Counted from the first letter of the stretch, positions 13,323-24,976 are shown. The stretch: DNA of 64,000 nucleotides from Macrobrachium rosenbergii (GCF_040412425.1 NC_089767.1:41959009-42023008); one strand, 5' to 3'. Notes: a model not told the origin generated them from the letters alone. Numbers and translations are program-made.

Positions 13323-13382
<60 letters not shown>
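13095..13382 (+). repeat. Direct duplication with CT tracts
   Basis: Two copies of a segment with TGTATAAGCCCTGTTTGGA, AATCAAATTTCAT and AGCTTGGTACTG, each followed by a long (CT)n tract (13179-13241 and 13326-13381). Confidence 0.85.
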
Positions 13383-13384
<2 letters not shown>

Positions 13385-13560
13385 CGCCAATATTTCGATT
13401 CAGGAACCTTTAGCTTCTACCTCATGTCGGGATGACGTCACGGAATTCGTGAATCTAGTGGGGTAGGTCGGAAGAGGTTCACCTTGGGGAATGCCCGACG
13501 ATCTTGGGAAATGAGTATATCTGGACCAAGGTCTATTTGATCTCTGCCTCGTAGCCGAAG

Positions 13561-13866
13561 TGAATATAGAATTTAGGCCAGAGGCCAAGCACTGGGGCCT
13601 ACGAGGCCATTCAGCGCTGAAACGGGAATTGAGAGTGAAAGGTTTGAAAGGTGTAACAGGAGGAAAACCTCAAAGCAGTTGCACTATGAATCAGTTGTCA
13701 GGAGAGGGTTGAGGAAAGTAAGATGGAAGAAAGAGAATATGAACGGAGGTACAGTGAAAGGAACGGAAGGGGTTGCAGCTAGGGGACTAAAGAAGGTACG
13801 CTGCAAAGAACTTTAGGTAATGCCTACAGTGCACCGGATGAGGTGCACTGACAGCACTAACCCCTT
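13561..13866 (-). repeat. Family B dispersed repeat, copy 4
   Basis: Full-length minus-strand copy ending in CAGTGCACCGGATGAGGTGC. It lies about 1 kb from copy 3 in opposite orientation, so the two could pair as a long inverted repeat. Confidence 0.8.
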
Positions 13867-14109
13867 GATCTTGAGAGCGGGGGGCACACTTCCGTTGCCT
13901 GAATTTTAGTCCTTCGAACGCCTTGAAATTTCATATTAAACAAATACTTTGTTTGATTTCCAGTTCTTCATTAACAACAAATTTATCGCGTGCACTCAAA
14001 TTTTTCATTCTTCTTTTTCATTCATCATAAGCTTTTAAGTGTTCGGTATCTGTGTTTATCATTTGCAATTAAATTTTTCGTTGGTTCAAGTTTCAAAATT
14101 TTGAATTTG

Positions 14110-14595
14110 AAATTTTGACAGTAATTTCACTTTACTTTAAAATTGTTTGTTGCCAGATGATTCTACTTTAAAACTGTTTATTGCCACATAATTCTACTTT
14201 AAGACTGTTTATTGCCACATAATTCTACTTTACATAATTCTACTTACAAGTGTTTATTGCAACATAATCTTACTTTAAAACTTTTATTGCCACATAATTT
14301 TGCTTTACATAATTCTGCTTTATAATTGTTTATTGCCACATAATTCTACTTTAAAACTGTTTATTGCCACATAATTCTACTTTAAAACTGTGTATTGCCA
14401 CATAATTCTACTTTAAAACTGTTTATTGCCACATAATCCTACTTTACATAATTCTACTTTAAAACTGTGTATTGCCACATAATTCTACTTGAAAACTGTT
14501 TATTGCCACATAATTCTACTTTACATAATTCTACTTTAAAACTGTGTATTGCCACATAATCCTACTTTGAAACTGTTTATTGCCACACAATTCTC
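14110..14595 (+). repeat. 31-bp minisatellite with composite units
   Basis: The basic unit is TTATTGCCACATAATTCTAC followed by TTTAAAACTGT. An extra ACATAATTCTACTT block is inserted in several copies (near 14230, 14310, 14455, 14520), giving a higher-order pattern. Confidence 0.9.
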
Positions 14596-14860
14596 TTTCA
14601 GTTTTGACTTCCACAGTAGCATTCTACTTCTGCTTTAAATTATGAATTTTTCATGTGACCTTGAATTCGAAATTAGCTTTCGTAAACGCGCATTCAACTC
14701 ATTATTCTCCATTAGTTGCTGAATTCTAAATGAACGTCAGAATGGCTCATTTGACTTCGAATTCTCCACTAGTTTTGGATCACCGGTTGCTCTCAAAATT
14801 CTTCATTTAACTTCCCGTTTTCTAACTTTCCGTTTTCTAACTTCCCGTTTTCCTTCCAAG

Positions 14861-15166
14861 TAGGGGAGGAAGTGCCGTCAATGCAACCTTACGCGGTGCA
14901 CTGTAGGCGCTACTTAAGGATCTTTGCAGCGTTCATTCCTTAGGCCCGTAGGCTGCAACCACTTTCGTTCCTTTCACCTCTGTTCATAATCTCCTTACTT
15001 CTTACTTTCCTCAACTCTCTCCTAACAAATTTTTAGTAGTGTAACTGAGAGGTTTTCCTCCTGTTACACCTTTCAAATCTTTTTTTACCCTCGATTTCAG
15101 TTTCAGCGCTGAATGACCTCATAGGTCCCAACGATTGGCCTAAATTCTATATTCTATTCTATTCTC
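14861..15166 (+). repeat. Family B dispersed repeat, copy 5
   Basis: Full-length copy with a degraded first hairpin (CAATGCAACCTTACGCGGTG) and an ATTCT-repeat tail. Confidence 0.8.
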
Positions 15167-15306
15167 GTTTTCTTACACGTTATTTTTCCATTAACTTTAA
15201 AATATCCGTTAACTTCAAATTCTATAATGGTAACTTTCGAATTATGCATTTGTAAGTTTTCCATTAATGTCTAAATTCATCTTTTGTCAGTTTTCTGTTA
15301 ACTTCC

Positions 15307-15528
15307 AGATAGCGAAACCAGGCATTTCGCGAACTGCCTGAAATTTCAGGCAAATAGCGTAATGCACTTAGGGACATTAGATCCCCCCAGGGGCTAGTAC
15401 TAAACACGGCGAAACAGTGACTCACCTACACTGTTTTGTCGTGTTTAGTACTAGCTCTAAGTGCATTTCGCTATCTGCCTGAAATTTCAGGCAGTCGTGA
15501 AATGCCTGGTTTCGCTATATGCCTGTAA
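15307..15528. mobile_element. Family C foldback element, copy 1
   Basis: The left half from CGAAACCAGGCATTTCGCGA is an inverted copy of the right half ending CACTGTTTTGTCGTG ... GAAATGCCTGGTTTCGC, pairing over most of 220 bp. Each arm carries a palindrome built on CTGAAATTTCAG (perfect 20-bp form in the right arm and in both arms of copy 2). No coding capacity; MITE-like. Confidence 0.8.
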
Positions 15529-16143
15529 TATATATGCAAAACTTTCATCTACTTTCAAATTCTCTCTCCTCCTCCACCGCACTCTTCAGTTAGAGTTAAC
15601 CTCTGAATTATATAATTTTATAAATGAACTTTCGAATTTTTTAGTTTTCCGTCAGCGTCAACTTTCGAGTCCTCTTTGTCATTAATGACTTTCATTCTCA
15701 GGTGAGCTTTCACTTATTCTCTCCACTTTAATCTTCTTCGATGTTCCTTGAAAACAATCTTGGACTTTCATCTCATTACCTTGGGGTTCCGTTTATTATA
15801 TTTAATCGATTAAATTAATTTTACGTCGTTTTCAGAATTATTAAATTTAATTATTTTGTTGTGTATTTATTGTTTTATCTATTCATCAATTATTTCAGTA
15901 TTGCGAATAATATTCCTTGTTAATTTTCATAACAGCCGTGTTTTTGCGTTTATAATAATTTTTTAAGTTTCAGAATGCCCTATACGTTTTCTTTATTCCG
16001 TTTTCTTTCATTTTTTTTTTCTTCAAGTTCCTGTACTCATATCTAAGTCTTTTACATTTCCCAAGTGTTCACGTTTCCTACATTTTTTTACCAAAATATT
16101 TGGTTATTGTAATACTATCTGTCAAGGGATGCCACTTTACGCG

Positions 16144-16182
16144 TCTCTCTCTCTCTCTCTCTCTCTCGCCATGTGCGCGCCA

Positions 16183-16226
<44 letters not shown>
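16144..16226. repeat. (CT)n and (GT)n microsatellites
   Basis: A CT run (16144-16167) and a GT run (from 16189) separated by GCCATGTGCGCGCCATGTGC. Confidence 0.95.
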
Positions 16227-16227
<1 letters not shown>

Positions 16228-16442
16228 CCTCTCTTCCCATTTTTTCTCCCGTCTTCGCTTTACATATTGAATTTTGCAATTGCAATTTCCTCGTTGATTC
16301 CTGAATTTCCATTTTCAATTCGCGGAATGTCGATCTTATTCTGCCCCTGATAACTTGTTTAAAGTTGTCGTCTGGTATATATGTATATTTATAAAGCCTT
16401 TGGTGTAACGGCCGCTCTCGATGTATAGTGTAACACATTATG

Positions 16443-16747
16443 TTACAGGTAGATATTGAAACCAGGCATTTCGCAAACTGCCTGAAATTTCAGGCAGATA
16501 GCGAAATGCACTTAGGGACATTTGATCCCCCCCTCCCTCCAAGGGGTTAGTACTAAACACGGCGAAACAGTGACTCACCTACACTGTTTCGCCGTGTTTA
16601 GTGCTATTCCCTTGGGGGGTTTCAAATGTATTTCGTCGTGTTTAGTACTACTCCCTGGGGGAATCAAATGTCCTTAAGTGCATTTCGCTATCTGCCTGAA
16701 ATTTCAGGCAGTTCGCGAAATACCTAGTTTCGCTATCTGCCTGTAAC
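16443..16747. mobile_element. Family C foldback element, copy 2 (with internal duplication)
   Basis: Arms start TTACAGGTAGATATTGAAAC and end CGCTATCTGCCTGTAA. Both halves carry the CTGCCTGAAATTTCAGGCAG palindrome. Near 16600-16660 part of the centre (GTGTTTAGT followed by GCTATTCCC or ACTACTCCC) is duplicated. Confidence 0.8.
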
Positions 16748-16805
16748 ACATATACGGTGACACAACAGGGCTTATGCTAGCACCACTCATCCATCTCCCC
16801 TCCCC

Positions 16806-16846
<41 letters not shown>

Positions 16847-17084
16847 TTTTGAATTTAAAGTTCACTGATGTGTTTTGTGTTATATACCAGTTTAAAGTTC
16901 AGTGTGTAGTTTGTCGTTTCACTGATTTTTTAAATGGTATATACCAGTTATCAAGCAGGAGACTTTGAGAGGAAGCATCGGAAATAACACGTTACGGATT
17001 AGACATGCGAGACCAAATTGGACAGATGATATCCTTGGATAAATGAAAGTGCTTCGGTAATTTATAGAAAAACACCCAATAAAA

Positions 17085-18440
17085 ACTGTATATTAGGATT
17101 AGTTTATGTCTGATAATGCTTGTAGAAGTAACCTTCTGAACCTCTACTTAGAGAACGGAGCACGCGAGATGCTGTGGTAGGCTCTTGATAACGTAGTGAA
17201 GTCACTGAACAGGTTTCTTAGTTATGTCTGGCGAGGGAAAGGTCTCGAAGGAATGTGGGAGAAAAGTCATCGTTCCACTGTCGAAGGTGAAGATAAAAAG
17301 GGCATATTTGAGAATTATAGGGGGCACGCTTTTACTTAGCACACCAGGGAAGGATTTTAACAAATGAAACTGACGATAGAAGGACTGATAAGGGTAAGAA
17401 TAGTGTGGGTTTACAGGATAGGAGGGCGTGTAAGATGAAGGGTTTGTTATGGGAAGCAATTACGTGAGAATCTTGAAAATAAACTAAAATAGTACTATTA
17501 GAAAATACTGTTTATCTGAGAAGATTGGAAATGAATTCAAATAGGACTATTAGCACACAGACTTAGAAAATACTGTTTATCTGAGAAGATTGAAAATGAA
17601 TTCAAATAGTACTAAGTAATAGCACACAGTCTTAGAAAATACTATTTATCTGAGAAGATTGAAAATGAATTCAAATAGTACTAAGTATTAGCACACACAG
17701 ACTTAAAAAATACTGTTTATCTGAGAAGATTGAAAATGAATTCAAATAGTACTATTATCACACACAGACTTAGAAAATGCTGTTTATCTGAGTAGATTGA
17801 AAATGAATTCAAATAGTACTATTAGCACAGACAGACTTAGAAAATACTGTGGCACAGATAGACTTGGAAAATACTGTTCATGATAGAATCAACAGAAAAG
17901 CAGCGTTGTGGGTATTTATTATATAAGAAGATATAAAAGATAAGCTACTGGGAGCGATGAAAATATTTTATTATGGAAGCGAAGCATGAGGAGATTATGT
18001 AGAAAGGAGAGTGAGTGGTTTGGTGTAAATTGGATCAGAGATTAGGTTGTCATATGTCTTGTTGGCCGTCAAATATCTTCAAATGAGTAATGTGATAAAG
18101 AGAAAGGCGATTAAAATGTAGGTGCAAAAATACGGGAAAAGAAAATGAGCTTCAAATGGAGTGTTGAATGGTTGACATTTGTAGATGATGCGGTAGTGAT
18201 TGGAGATAGGGACTGGATAAAGTTGAATGTAACTGGTAGGAAGTAAGATTACAATTATGAAAGTAAATAGAAATGAGGATGATTTAACAATGAATGTTTA
18301 TGTGAATGGTGAAAGAATGGAAGTGGATAATTCGTCGAGTTATTTGTGAGCAAATGTAACATTGTGTTAGGATGAGAGGAAAGGTGAATTACAAAATAAG
18401 TGAAGTGACATGTATTTGCAGATGTCAACCGTATTAAACC
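17085..18440 (+). pseudogene. Decayed non-LTR retrotransposon (reverse transcriptase relic)
   Basis: Conceptual translation with frameshifts and stops gives typical LINE reverse-transcriptase blocks in order. From 17251 there is a finger region like VIVPLxK...NYRGxxLLSxPGKxF. From about 17865 there is DLENTVHDRINRKA (family DLEKAYDRVDREAL) and then ESEWFGVN (around 18010). At 18170-18210 EWLTFVDDAVVIGD holds the catalytic (Y/F)xDD as FVDD. At 18240-18350 comes a KVxxxxxMNVYVNGE...SYL stretch. Stop codons and shifts show it is dead. A tandem array interrupts it between finger and palm. The type resembles endonuclease-RT LINEs common in crustaceans; the clade is not assigned. Confidence 0.75.
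17490..17870 (+). repeat. 65-71 bp tandem array inside the LINE relic
   Basis: About six copies of a unit containing GACTTAGAAAATACTGTTTA, CTGAGAAGATTGAAAATGAA and TCAAATAGTACTA, with spacing of 65 to 71 bp between successive copies. The last copies run into GACTTGGAAAATACTGTTCA, which is the coding sequence for the DLE block of the RT relic, so the unit appears to have been amplified from the LINE itself. Confidence 0.85.
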
Positions 18441-18513
18441 GGTGTGTATCCACCTGCGCGTCATTATATACACCCGTTTCTGCATCTTTCTACATATTAA
18501 TAAACGATATCAT

Positions 18514-18590
18514 CGATCCCAGAGGGGCTAGTACTAAACGCGGAGTCCAACCGAGATTCCGCCATGTTTAGTACTACCTCGGAGGTGAGA
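18514..18590. mobile_element. Family C fragment (central hairpin only)
   Basis: GGGGCTAGTACTAAACGCGG and CCGCCATGTTTAGTACTACC form the inner hairpin of family C; the outer arms are absent. Confidence 0.6.
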
Positions 18591-18836
18591 CGCGTAGGTG
18601 GATACTTACTGGGGTAATACCGAAGTCGAATTCTTGTACACGATTTTGACTCTAAGAAAGATTTCGTCAGCTGAATTCGAATTAGCGAAGCTTGGAGAAT
18701 GAAAATAAACACAATGTCGTAAGAAGTATATCCGTATTATTTCCCCATGGGAGACTTATCAAAGTAAATATGAGATAGCGCTGTTTGTAGAAGGTATCTT
18801 ATGGTTATCCAAAGGCCATTTGTCATTTACCTAACA

Positions 18837-18841
<5 letters not shown>

Positions 18842-18901
<60 letters not shown>
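18842..18901. repeat. (TA)n microsatellite
   Basis: Pure TA run. Confidence 0.95.
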
Positions 18902-18907
<6 letters not shown>

Positions 18908-20320
18908 TTATATATAAATATAGTTCTTGATCAGATTATCTCCCAAGTTACACCTTGTTCAATAACATGGCATTTAGATCACATTTTCACTTTAAAGATT
19001 TAGATAGTGAGTCCCAAGTTCCGTAGACATTGTTCATTCCCAGATTTTATTGTCTCAAGATTCATCTCACTGTGTGCGTGTGCTCTGTAGTCCTAAGATC
19101 AACAGATCTTGTTCATTCCTCCCAAAATCTACAATTTGTGAGCATTAAAAATTCACAGATCCTTTATAATTGCAAAATCCTGCAGCTTTCACTCAAAAGA
19201 TTGGTTTACCATGTTCCATCCAAACGTATCTTTTTTTTTTTTTTTTTTGTCTCTGAGTCTGTAAATAATAGCTTACAGTCAAGGCTTCAGTGATCTCATC
19301 CAGTCCCAAAATCCAAGACTCCTTTTGCCGAACGCGAGGTCAAACTCCACCTGTGTTTGGATATCTGATATCCGCTTGGTACGGGCAGTTAGACCCTGTC
19401 CCTCGGCGAAGGTAAACACCTCGTTCTCCCTCATTCCAGTAAGCGCCTCTGTAAACAAAAGAGTGGTTACCCCTGTCGGGATCTTTGGGCTTACGCTTAC
19501 AGACAGAGAGTGGTTCATTCCTCCCGTGCGAAGTCACGAGTGGCTGTTGTTGATTACTTGGAGGTCCTTGGTTCAAGTAGTGTGTAGAGTTCACCCCGCG
19601 ATGGTTGACCAGCTAACTTGGGCTTACACAGAGCCACAGATCTGATACTGTTACTTCCATTGTTCTTTAGTGACCATCTGTTGTTCTTGTGCAAAAAATT
19701 ATTGTTATTATTAGTGCTGTTATTTGGTGGAAGTTTGATTCGAGCTTCTCTTCACCATGTATAGACAGTTTTAATTGTCTGTCTGATTTGTCAGTAAGAA
19801 GTGATGGTTTTCCAACAAATCTTAAAAAGATTGAATTGCTCTTGATGGCCTGGAAATGTGTAGGATTATGTGCTAACCCTTTCCTTGCATTTAAAGCATT
19901 TTCAAATTAAATTGATTAATAGTTGAATGAATAAGAAAACTGATGAGTAATATTTTGACCGTTGTGACTTCATCCATCTAGTGATGGGTGTAAGGAAGTT
20001 CCCTTGATCACATTTGGTTAATTGATACCCAATGTAGCCCTGGTGTTATGAGTTTGTATATAATCAAAAATGATATTTGTGTAATGACATTTTGCACATG
20101 TACTGCCTATTGTGCATGAAATCCAGTGACAATGTTCCCTCTTCTATGTGTAATTTTGTTTTTTTCAGAAAGGTCCTAGAAATAATATCTTTTGCAAGTA
20201 GAGACAAATAAACTGAAAGAAAAACAGTGACAATAAATCTTAAGTGAGTGAAATCAGCCAGGCTATATAGTGACTCGTACTTGGAAAGTTCTCTGAGAAA
20301 CCTTGTATCATTTCAGAAGG

Positions 20321-20332
20321 TCTATATAAGTT
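20321..20332 (+). promoter_or_regulatory. TATA-like element upstream of the RGG exon
   Basis: TCTATATAAG lies about 130 bp before the RGG/His-rich open frame and could position a distal promoter. There is no Inr or CpG-rich context, and AT-rich DNA yields such matches by chance. If real, the long transcript would start near 20355 and its first in-frame start codon would still be missing. Confidence 0.25.
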
Positions 20333-20459
20333 TAACAACTTTTGAATAATATCCAAAGTCCATTACACGCCCTGTGATGAGGGTCTTAATATGTACATAA
20401 GACCCCTTGTCTTGAATCCCACTCCTTACATGCATGGTATGGCACCCATTTGGGCCCAG

Positions 20460-21130
20460 AAGTGAGACGCTCTCCTCTGCTCGCCGTGTCGGCCGCGGGT
20501 GTGTGGACTGATGCTGGGTGGGGGGGTGCAGGCGTGGAAAGAAGCCCTTTGTTAGCGCCACCAACGGTTACTAGTGCTAGTGGTGGCAGTGGTGGTGGCG
20601 GTGGTGGACGAGGTGGAGGACGAGGTGGAGGCCGGAGTGGTCGTGCACCGCATTATCACACACACTATCAGCACCCATCACGACCACTGCCTCGACCTCG
20701 CACACCAGGTCCTCCACCACTGCGACCATCACGGCCTCACACCCCTCGGTATCATCACCACAGCTACCACCAGCCCCTGCGACAGTCGCGCCACGCCGCG
20801 AGCACTGCGCCCAGCACACCGTTGCCGGCGACATCGCCACTACCTGAACAGGGTAGTGGTCTGTTGAGCACACCCACGTATAAGATCACTGCTGCGGCTG
20901 CTAAAGGTAGCACGAGCAGCACCAGCGCTTGTAACGTTAGCGTAGCCCCTGGAGAAGAAGATGCCGTGAACTTAGAGCAACAACAGCACCATCAGGTGGG
21001 GTGGTGTTGCCCTGCTCCCGTAGCTAGAGTGGGCACCTGCGACCCTCTGTCCGGCTGCCTTGACGCTGATGCTGCGTACGTCTGCACTGCTCTAGCCCCA
21101 TCGTGTTTCCTCATTCAGAAAGTGCGCGAG
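20460..21130 (+). CDS. Candidate 5' coding exon of the LARP4-like gene (Gly/RGG/His/Pro-rich)
   Basis: An open frame of about 220 codons ends exactly at a consensus donor (GAG|GTAAGT, cut after 21130) in phase 0, matching the phase of the next candidate exon at 27929. The peptide is low complexity: a Gly run with RGGG repeats (20582-20645), a His/Tyr/Pro/Arg-rich stretch (HYHTHYQH...), Ser/Thr/Ala-rich sequence, a short Gln/His run, then a Cys-containing tail ending FLIQKVRE. RGG repeats are typical of RNA-binding proteins; attaching them to LARP4 is inference from phase and direction. The left border is uncertain. The frame is closed by TAA at 20387 and has no in-frame ATG, so I placed the start after a weak CAG acceptor at 20457-20459. 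Alternatives are a start after a later AG, a non-AUG start, or a separate gene. Confidence 0.45.
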
Positions 21131-22270
21131 GTAAGTCGCCGTTTGATCCCTTTCGCTGACTTCCAGGAAAATGCTTAATATTATGTTATGGATTACTGTT
21201 AGTTCATTAATTTTGTAGTTTCTAGCATCGTACATAGCGTTGTTTTATTTGTCTTCATTTATATCTTTCTCAGTTTATTATTTGATTTATTTGAAATGGT
21301 ATTAGTAGTTCTGTACACAAAAGTAAACCCACTTTTTTATCTACTTGTACAAAACTTCTATTCACATTGGTCTTGATGCAGGAGATAAGGACTGGCTGCA
21401 AGTGGTAAGTTTACTTACAATGGACTGGGTTCTAGAGTGGCAAGTGAACAGTATGGTTACTCTTCATCACAGCATAAAAGTACCAGTACTGAAGCTTATT
21501 TGTATAATTGTAGTAGAAATTTTGCAATCATCTGAATTGTGTCACTTACTGATGTGTTGTTGCTCCAATAATAGAAGGTGAATATAACCAACATGAATGA
21601 GCTTCATGAAAGGGCTGAGTAAGCCTGGAGTTTAGTTACCTCATCTGATATATAAATGAGGCTTTTTTGTTCAGTTATTTTCATAGTTCACCAAAAATTC
21701 TGTACAGTAACTGCATAATTAATCGCCAAGTCTAAAAATTAAGTCTCAAATTTTAAAGCAAAATTCTTGAATTGCTGTATAATTAAAATTATCATTTATT
21801 GTAGACTCATTGGCTGAATTAGACACCTCAGTCAATTACTGAGGGCCCTAGCAGAGTTAACTTGTAAGATTATATCATAGCAGATTCCTTATTACATTTG
21901 TATAAAAGAGCGTTACTAATTATTGTACATAGTCCTCTACCCTCCAGTGGAAAGTATTTGGCTAGTAACTCCCATATCCTTATAAAGGCAGTTTAATGAG
22001 GGTCAGCGTTTACAATTCTTGTGGGCTGTCTTGCTTGCCGTATGGTACAGAGTGATGGCTTACTCGAGAGTACCAGCTCAAAAGGCTTGATAGCTTTTGT
22101 CGCTGCTGTTTTAGAGAGATCCTTGGGGTTGTCTGTCATCACAAAGTGACCAATGTGGAGGGCCTGAATGTGGTTAATTCCTTCGCCCTTTATAACCAAA
22201 GCAGCTGAAGAAATCTGTATGGAGAAATACAGAGTAGAAAAAGGTTAAGTATACCTTAGTTTAACCAGAC

Positions 22271-22525
22271 CAGTGAGCTGATTAACAGCTCTCCTAGGGC
22301 TGGCCCGAAGGATTAGATTTATTTTACGTGGCTAAGAACCAATTGGTTACCTAGCAATGGGACCTACAGCTTATTTTGGAAGACCCAAACCACATTATAG
22401 CGAGAAATGAATTTCTATCACCAGAAATAAATTCCTCTAATTATTCATTGGCCGGTCGGAGAATCGGACGCGGGGACCAGCAGAGTGCTAGCTGAGAACG
22501 GTAACCACCCGTCCAATGAGGAACT
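22271..22525 (-). mobile_element. tRNA-derived SINE
   Basis: Read on the minus strand, the head (22525 to about 22450) looks like a degenerate tRNA: GGGTGGTTACCGTTCTCAGC (A-box region) and GCGTCCGATTCTCC (B-box-like). A body containing AATTTATTTCTGGTGATAG follows, with a tail near 22271. This arrangement is typical of SINEs widespread in decapod genomes; no name is assigned. Confidence 0.6.
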
Positions 22526-23796
22526 AAGAAAAGCTGGGAGACCACTTTTACACTTTTTCTGACATAGATCAAACGCTGTGGAGTGTGATCTATGTATATC
22601 TATGCAAAATAAATGATTTGAAGAAACCTTCCAGGACCAAGGTCTCTGGATATGATGGGTCAGATGAGGCTGTGGTGAAGGCAAGAGAAGTGGTTAGATG
22701 GTATAAATTGTACACACAACCTGATCAGTAGTGCTCAGGAGAGACACAGTAGTTGAGGCTAGTGAAATCTTGCTCAGTGTCTTGTGATGCTTCCTTGAGA
22801 GTTATGCAATATTCCATTGCCACAGTTTACAAAGGATGTTAGATTTCTATATGAAATGGAGTCATTAAAGTGAAAGTGTTTAACCAAGTTAAGAAGATTT
22901 CTTAGAAGGCCATGAATTTGTCACGATGCTGGTCTAAAATTACATTTCCTTAGAGGCCCATGAGCTTGTATGGATGATTTTCAAATTACCCCAGTCCTTC
23001 TTCTGACTGGTGTAACAAGTTTGGTAAATATTTCAGGGAAGCTGCAACTCATTTAAAGCATGGTTGCTAAAAAGAAAGAAAGAAAGAACAATATGCTATT
23101 ATGGTAACCATGAATGACAAAGCATATTATGGTAAATCCTGATATCTTGGGATTCTGTTGTTAAGGTCCTTTCACGATGGGTTATAAAAAGTAAACCAAG
23201 AGTTCTTCAGGTATTTAACAGAGAAGATGACATTCAGTTTCTGAAGAAAAAACCGTAATTCTGTAATACTGAATGCGTGAGTTGCAAGTCATGTGAACAT
23301 TCAAAAGATCCGCTATGTAGCTGAATGAGCATTTTCTTTATAATTTATAAATGAACAGTCTTTCAAAGTCTTTGTGAGGTTTGTTGTTCCATTATGTTAC
23401 TGAGTCAGATCAGAAGGTCGGAGATTTTCTCAGCAATAAAAATAGAAATGGAAAGCAAATTAAAACCACGTCAGGTGACCAACACTAGAGTTGTTGTAGA
23501 TGGTATACATAGTATAAAATAAGCAGATGAAATGAATTCTGCAGCTGTTTGCTCTTACGTGATTTGAAAGTAAGTGCAGCATTAGAACAAAGACTTTACT
23601 GCTTGGTCGATCTCATTCAGTGCCTTACCCTTTACTTGATCATTCTGAATATTTAACAGTACTTTATATTGCCTTCTAGTCCAAGCTTTCGCTTGTGTTG
23701 TAATTAAAACATATATCAATTTGCCAAATAACTAATTGTCATCTGTGGATTTTTTTTATAACTACATTAATGCTGATGTAGATTTTTCTCAGTTTT

Positions 23797-24194
23797 AGTT
23801 TTCTGAAAAGAAAACTATTGTGCCGGCTTTGGCCGTCTGCACTTTTTTCTGTCCCTCCTCAGATCTTAAAAACTACTGAGGCTAGAGGGCTGCGAATTGG
23901 TATATTGATCATCCACCCTCCATTCATCAAACATACCAAATTGCAGCCCTCTAGCCTTGGTAGTTTTTAAATTATTTAAGGTTAAAGTTAAGCCATAATT
24001 GTGCTTCTGGCAACGATAAAGGATAAGCCAATCACCGGGACTTGGTTAAAGTTTGATGGGCCACGGCTCACACAGCATTATACAGAGACCACAGAAAGAT
24101 AGATCTATTATCGGTGGCCTTGATTATATGCTGTAGTGGCTGTACGGAAAACTTGATTGCGCCAAAGAAACTTCGCTACATTTTTTGCTTGTTT
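23797..24194 (+). repeat. Family A hairpin repeat, copy 4
   Basis: Full-length arrangement from AGTTTTCTGAAAAGAAAACT to the right-end hairpin, which is degraded here (CCAAAGAAACTTCGC). Confidence 0.85.
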
Positions 24195-24502
24195 TTCAAT
24201 ATTCTTAGTGGCATGTTTTTCCCAGTAATTTAACTTTTTTAGCCATTGTTGGACGATTTCGCAAGGAAATATCTGCTGTTGCTGTAAGAGCCTTTTCCTC
24301 TTGAGTACGAGTAGGCTACTCATTTCACCACCGCTTGTTATGTTCTGGTAAAGTTACCCGATACCAACTGCTCAGTTCCAGAGGCCCTTTGTTTCCATTA
24401 CTGTGACACAGTCGAACAGTAATGCAGACAGTGTCATTACTGCTGGCGCTGTTAGTTTAGCGGAAGTTGTAGTAATGTTGTTATTAAAGTTTTCCTACTG
24501 CT

Positions 24503-24503
24503 T

Positions 24504-24556
<53 letters not shown>
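24503..24556. repeat. (CT)n microsatellite
   Basis: Pure CT run in the candidate intron. Confidence 0.95.
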
Positions 24557-24562
<6 letters not shown>

Positions 24563-24809
24563 TGCCGTAGCGGTCGCAAGTACAGGACGATGCTCAGAAG
24601 GCTTCTTATCGTAAGTTCTTGAAGCTTCCAGTCTTTTTTTTTAAGGTTTATGTTCAGTGTTATGATTATGTTCTTTGGGAAGTGAAATGAATGTTCTTTT
24701 CCCAACTCTTGTTATATAATGCAAGATAAGTTTTCATCTGATAATTATCATTTGTACTTAGTTTTCCTGTGCTGTGATATGTTCATTCCCCTGTTGTAGA
24801 AATGGGCTC

Positions 24810-24976
24810 TTCAAAACCATTAGGATTTGTGGGTGCTTGTGTTTTCAAAAGCATCAGGGTTTGTGGGTGCTTGTGTTTTCAAAAGCATCAGGGTTTGTGG
24901 GTGCTTGTGTTTTCAAAAGCATTAGGGTTTGTTGGTGCTTGTTTTTAAAAGCATTAGGGTTTGAGGGTGCTTGTGC
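24810..24976 (+). repeat. 34-bp tandem repeat, about five copies
   Basis: The unit contains GCATCAGGGTTTGTGGGTGC and TTGTGTTTTCAAAA; the first and last copies are diverged. Confidence 0.9.

Noticed and set aside
19279..19645. Overlapping + and - frames of 80-106 codons
   Set aside because: No recognisable domain, no phase-compatible splice sites to the downstream exon and both strands equally open; possibly part of an unrecognised repeat.
20574..20873. Alternative frames (+ and -) over the Gly/His-rich exon
   Set aside because: They are shadows of a GC-rich trinucleotide-like region; only the frame ending at the phase-0 donor fits neighbouring exons.
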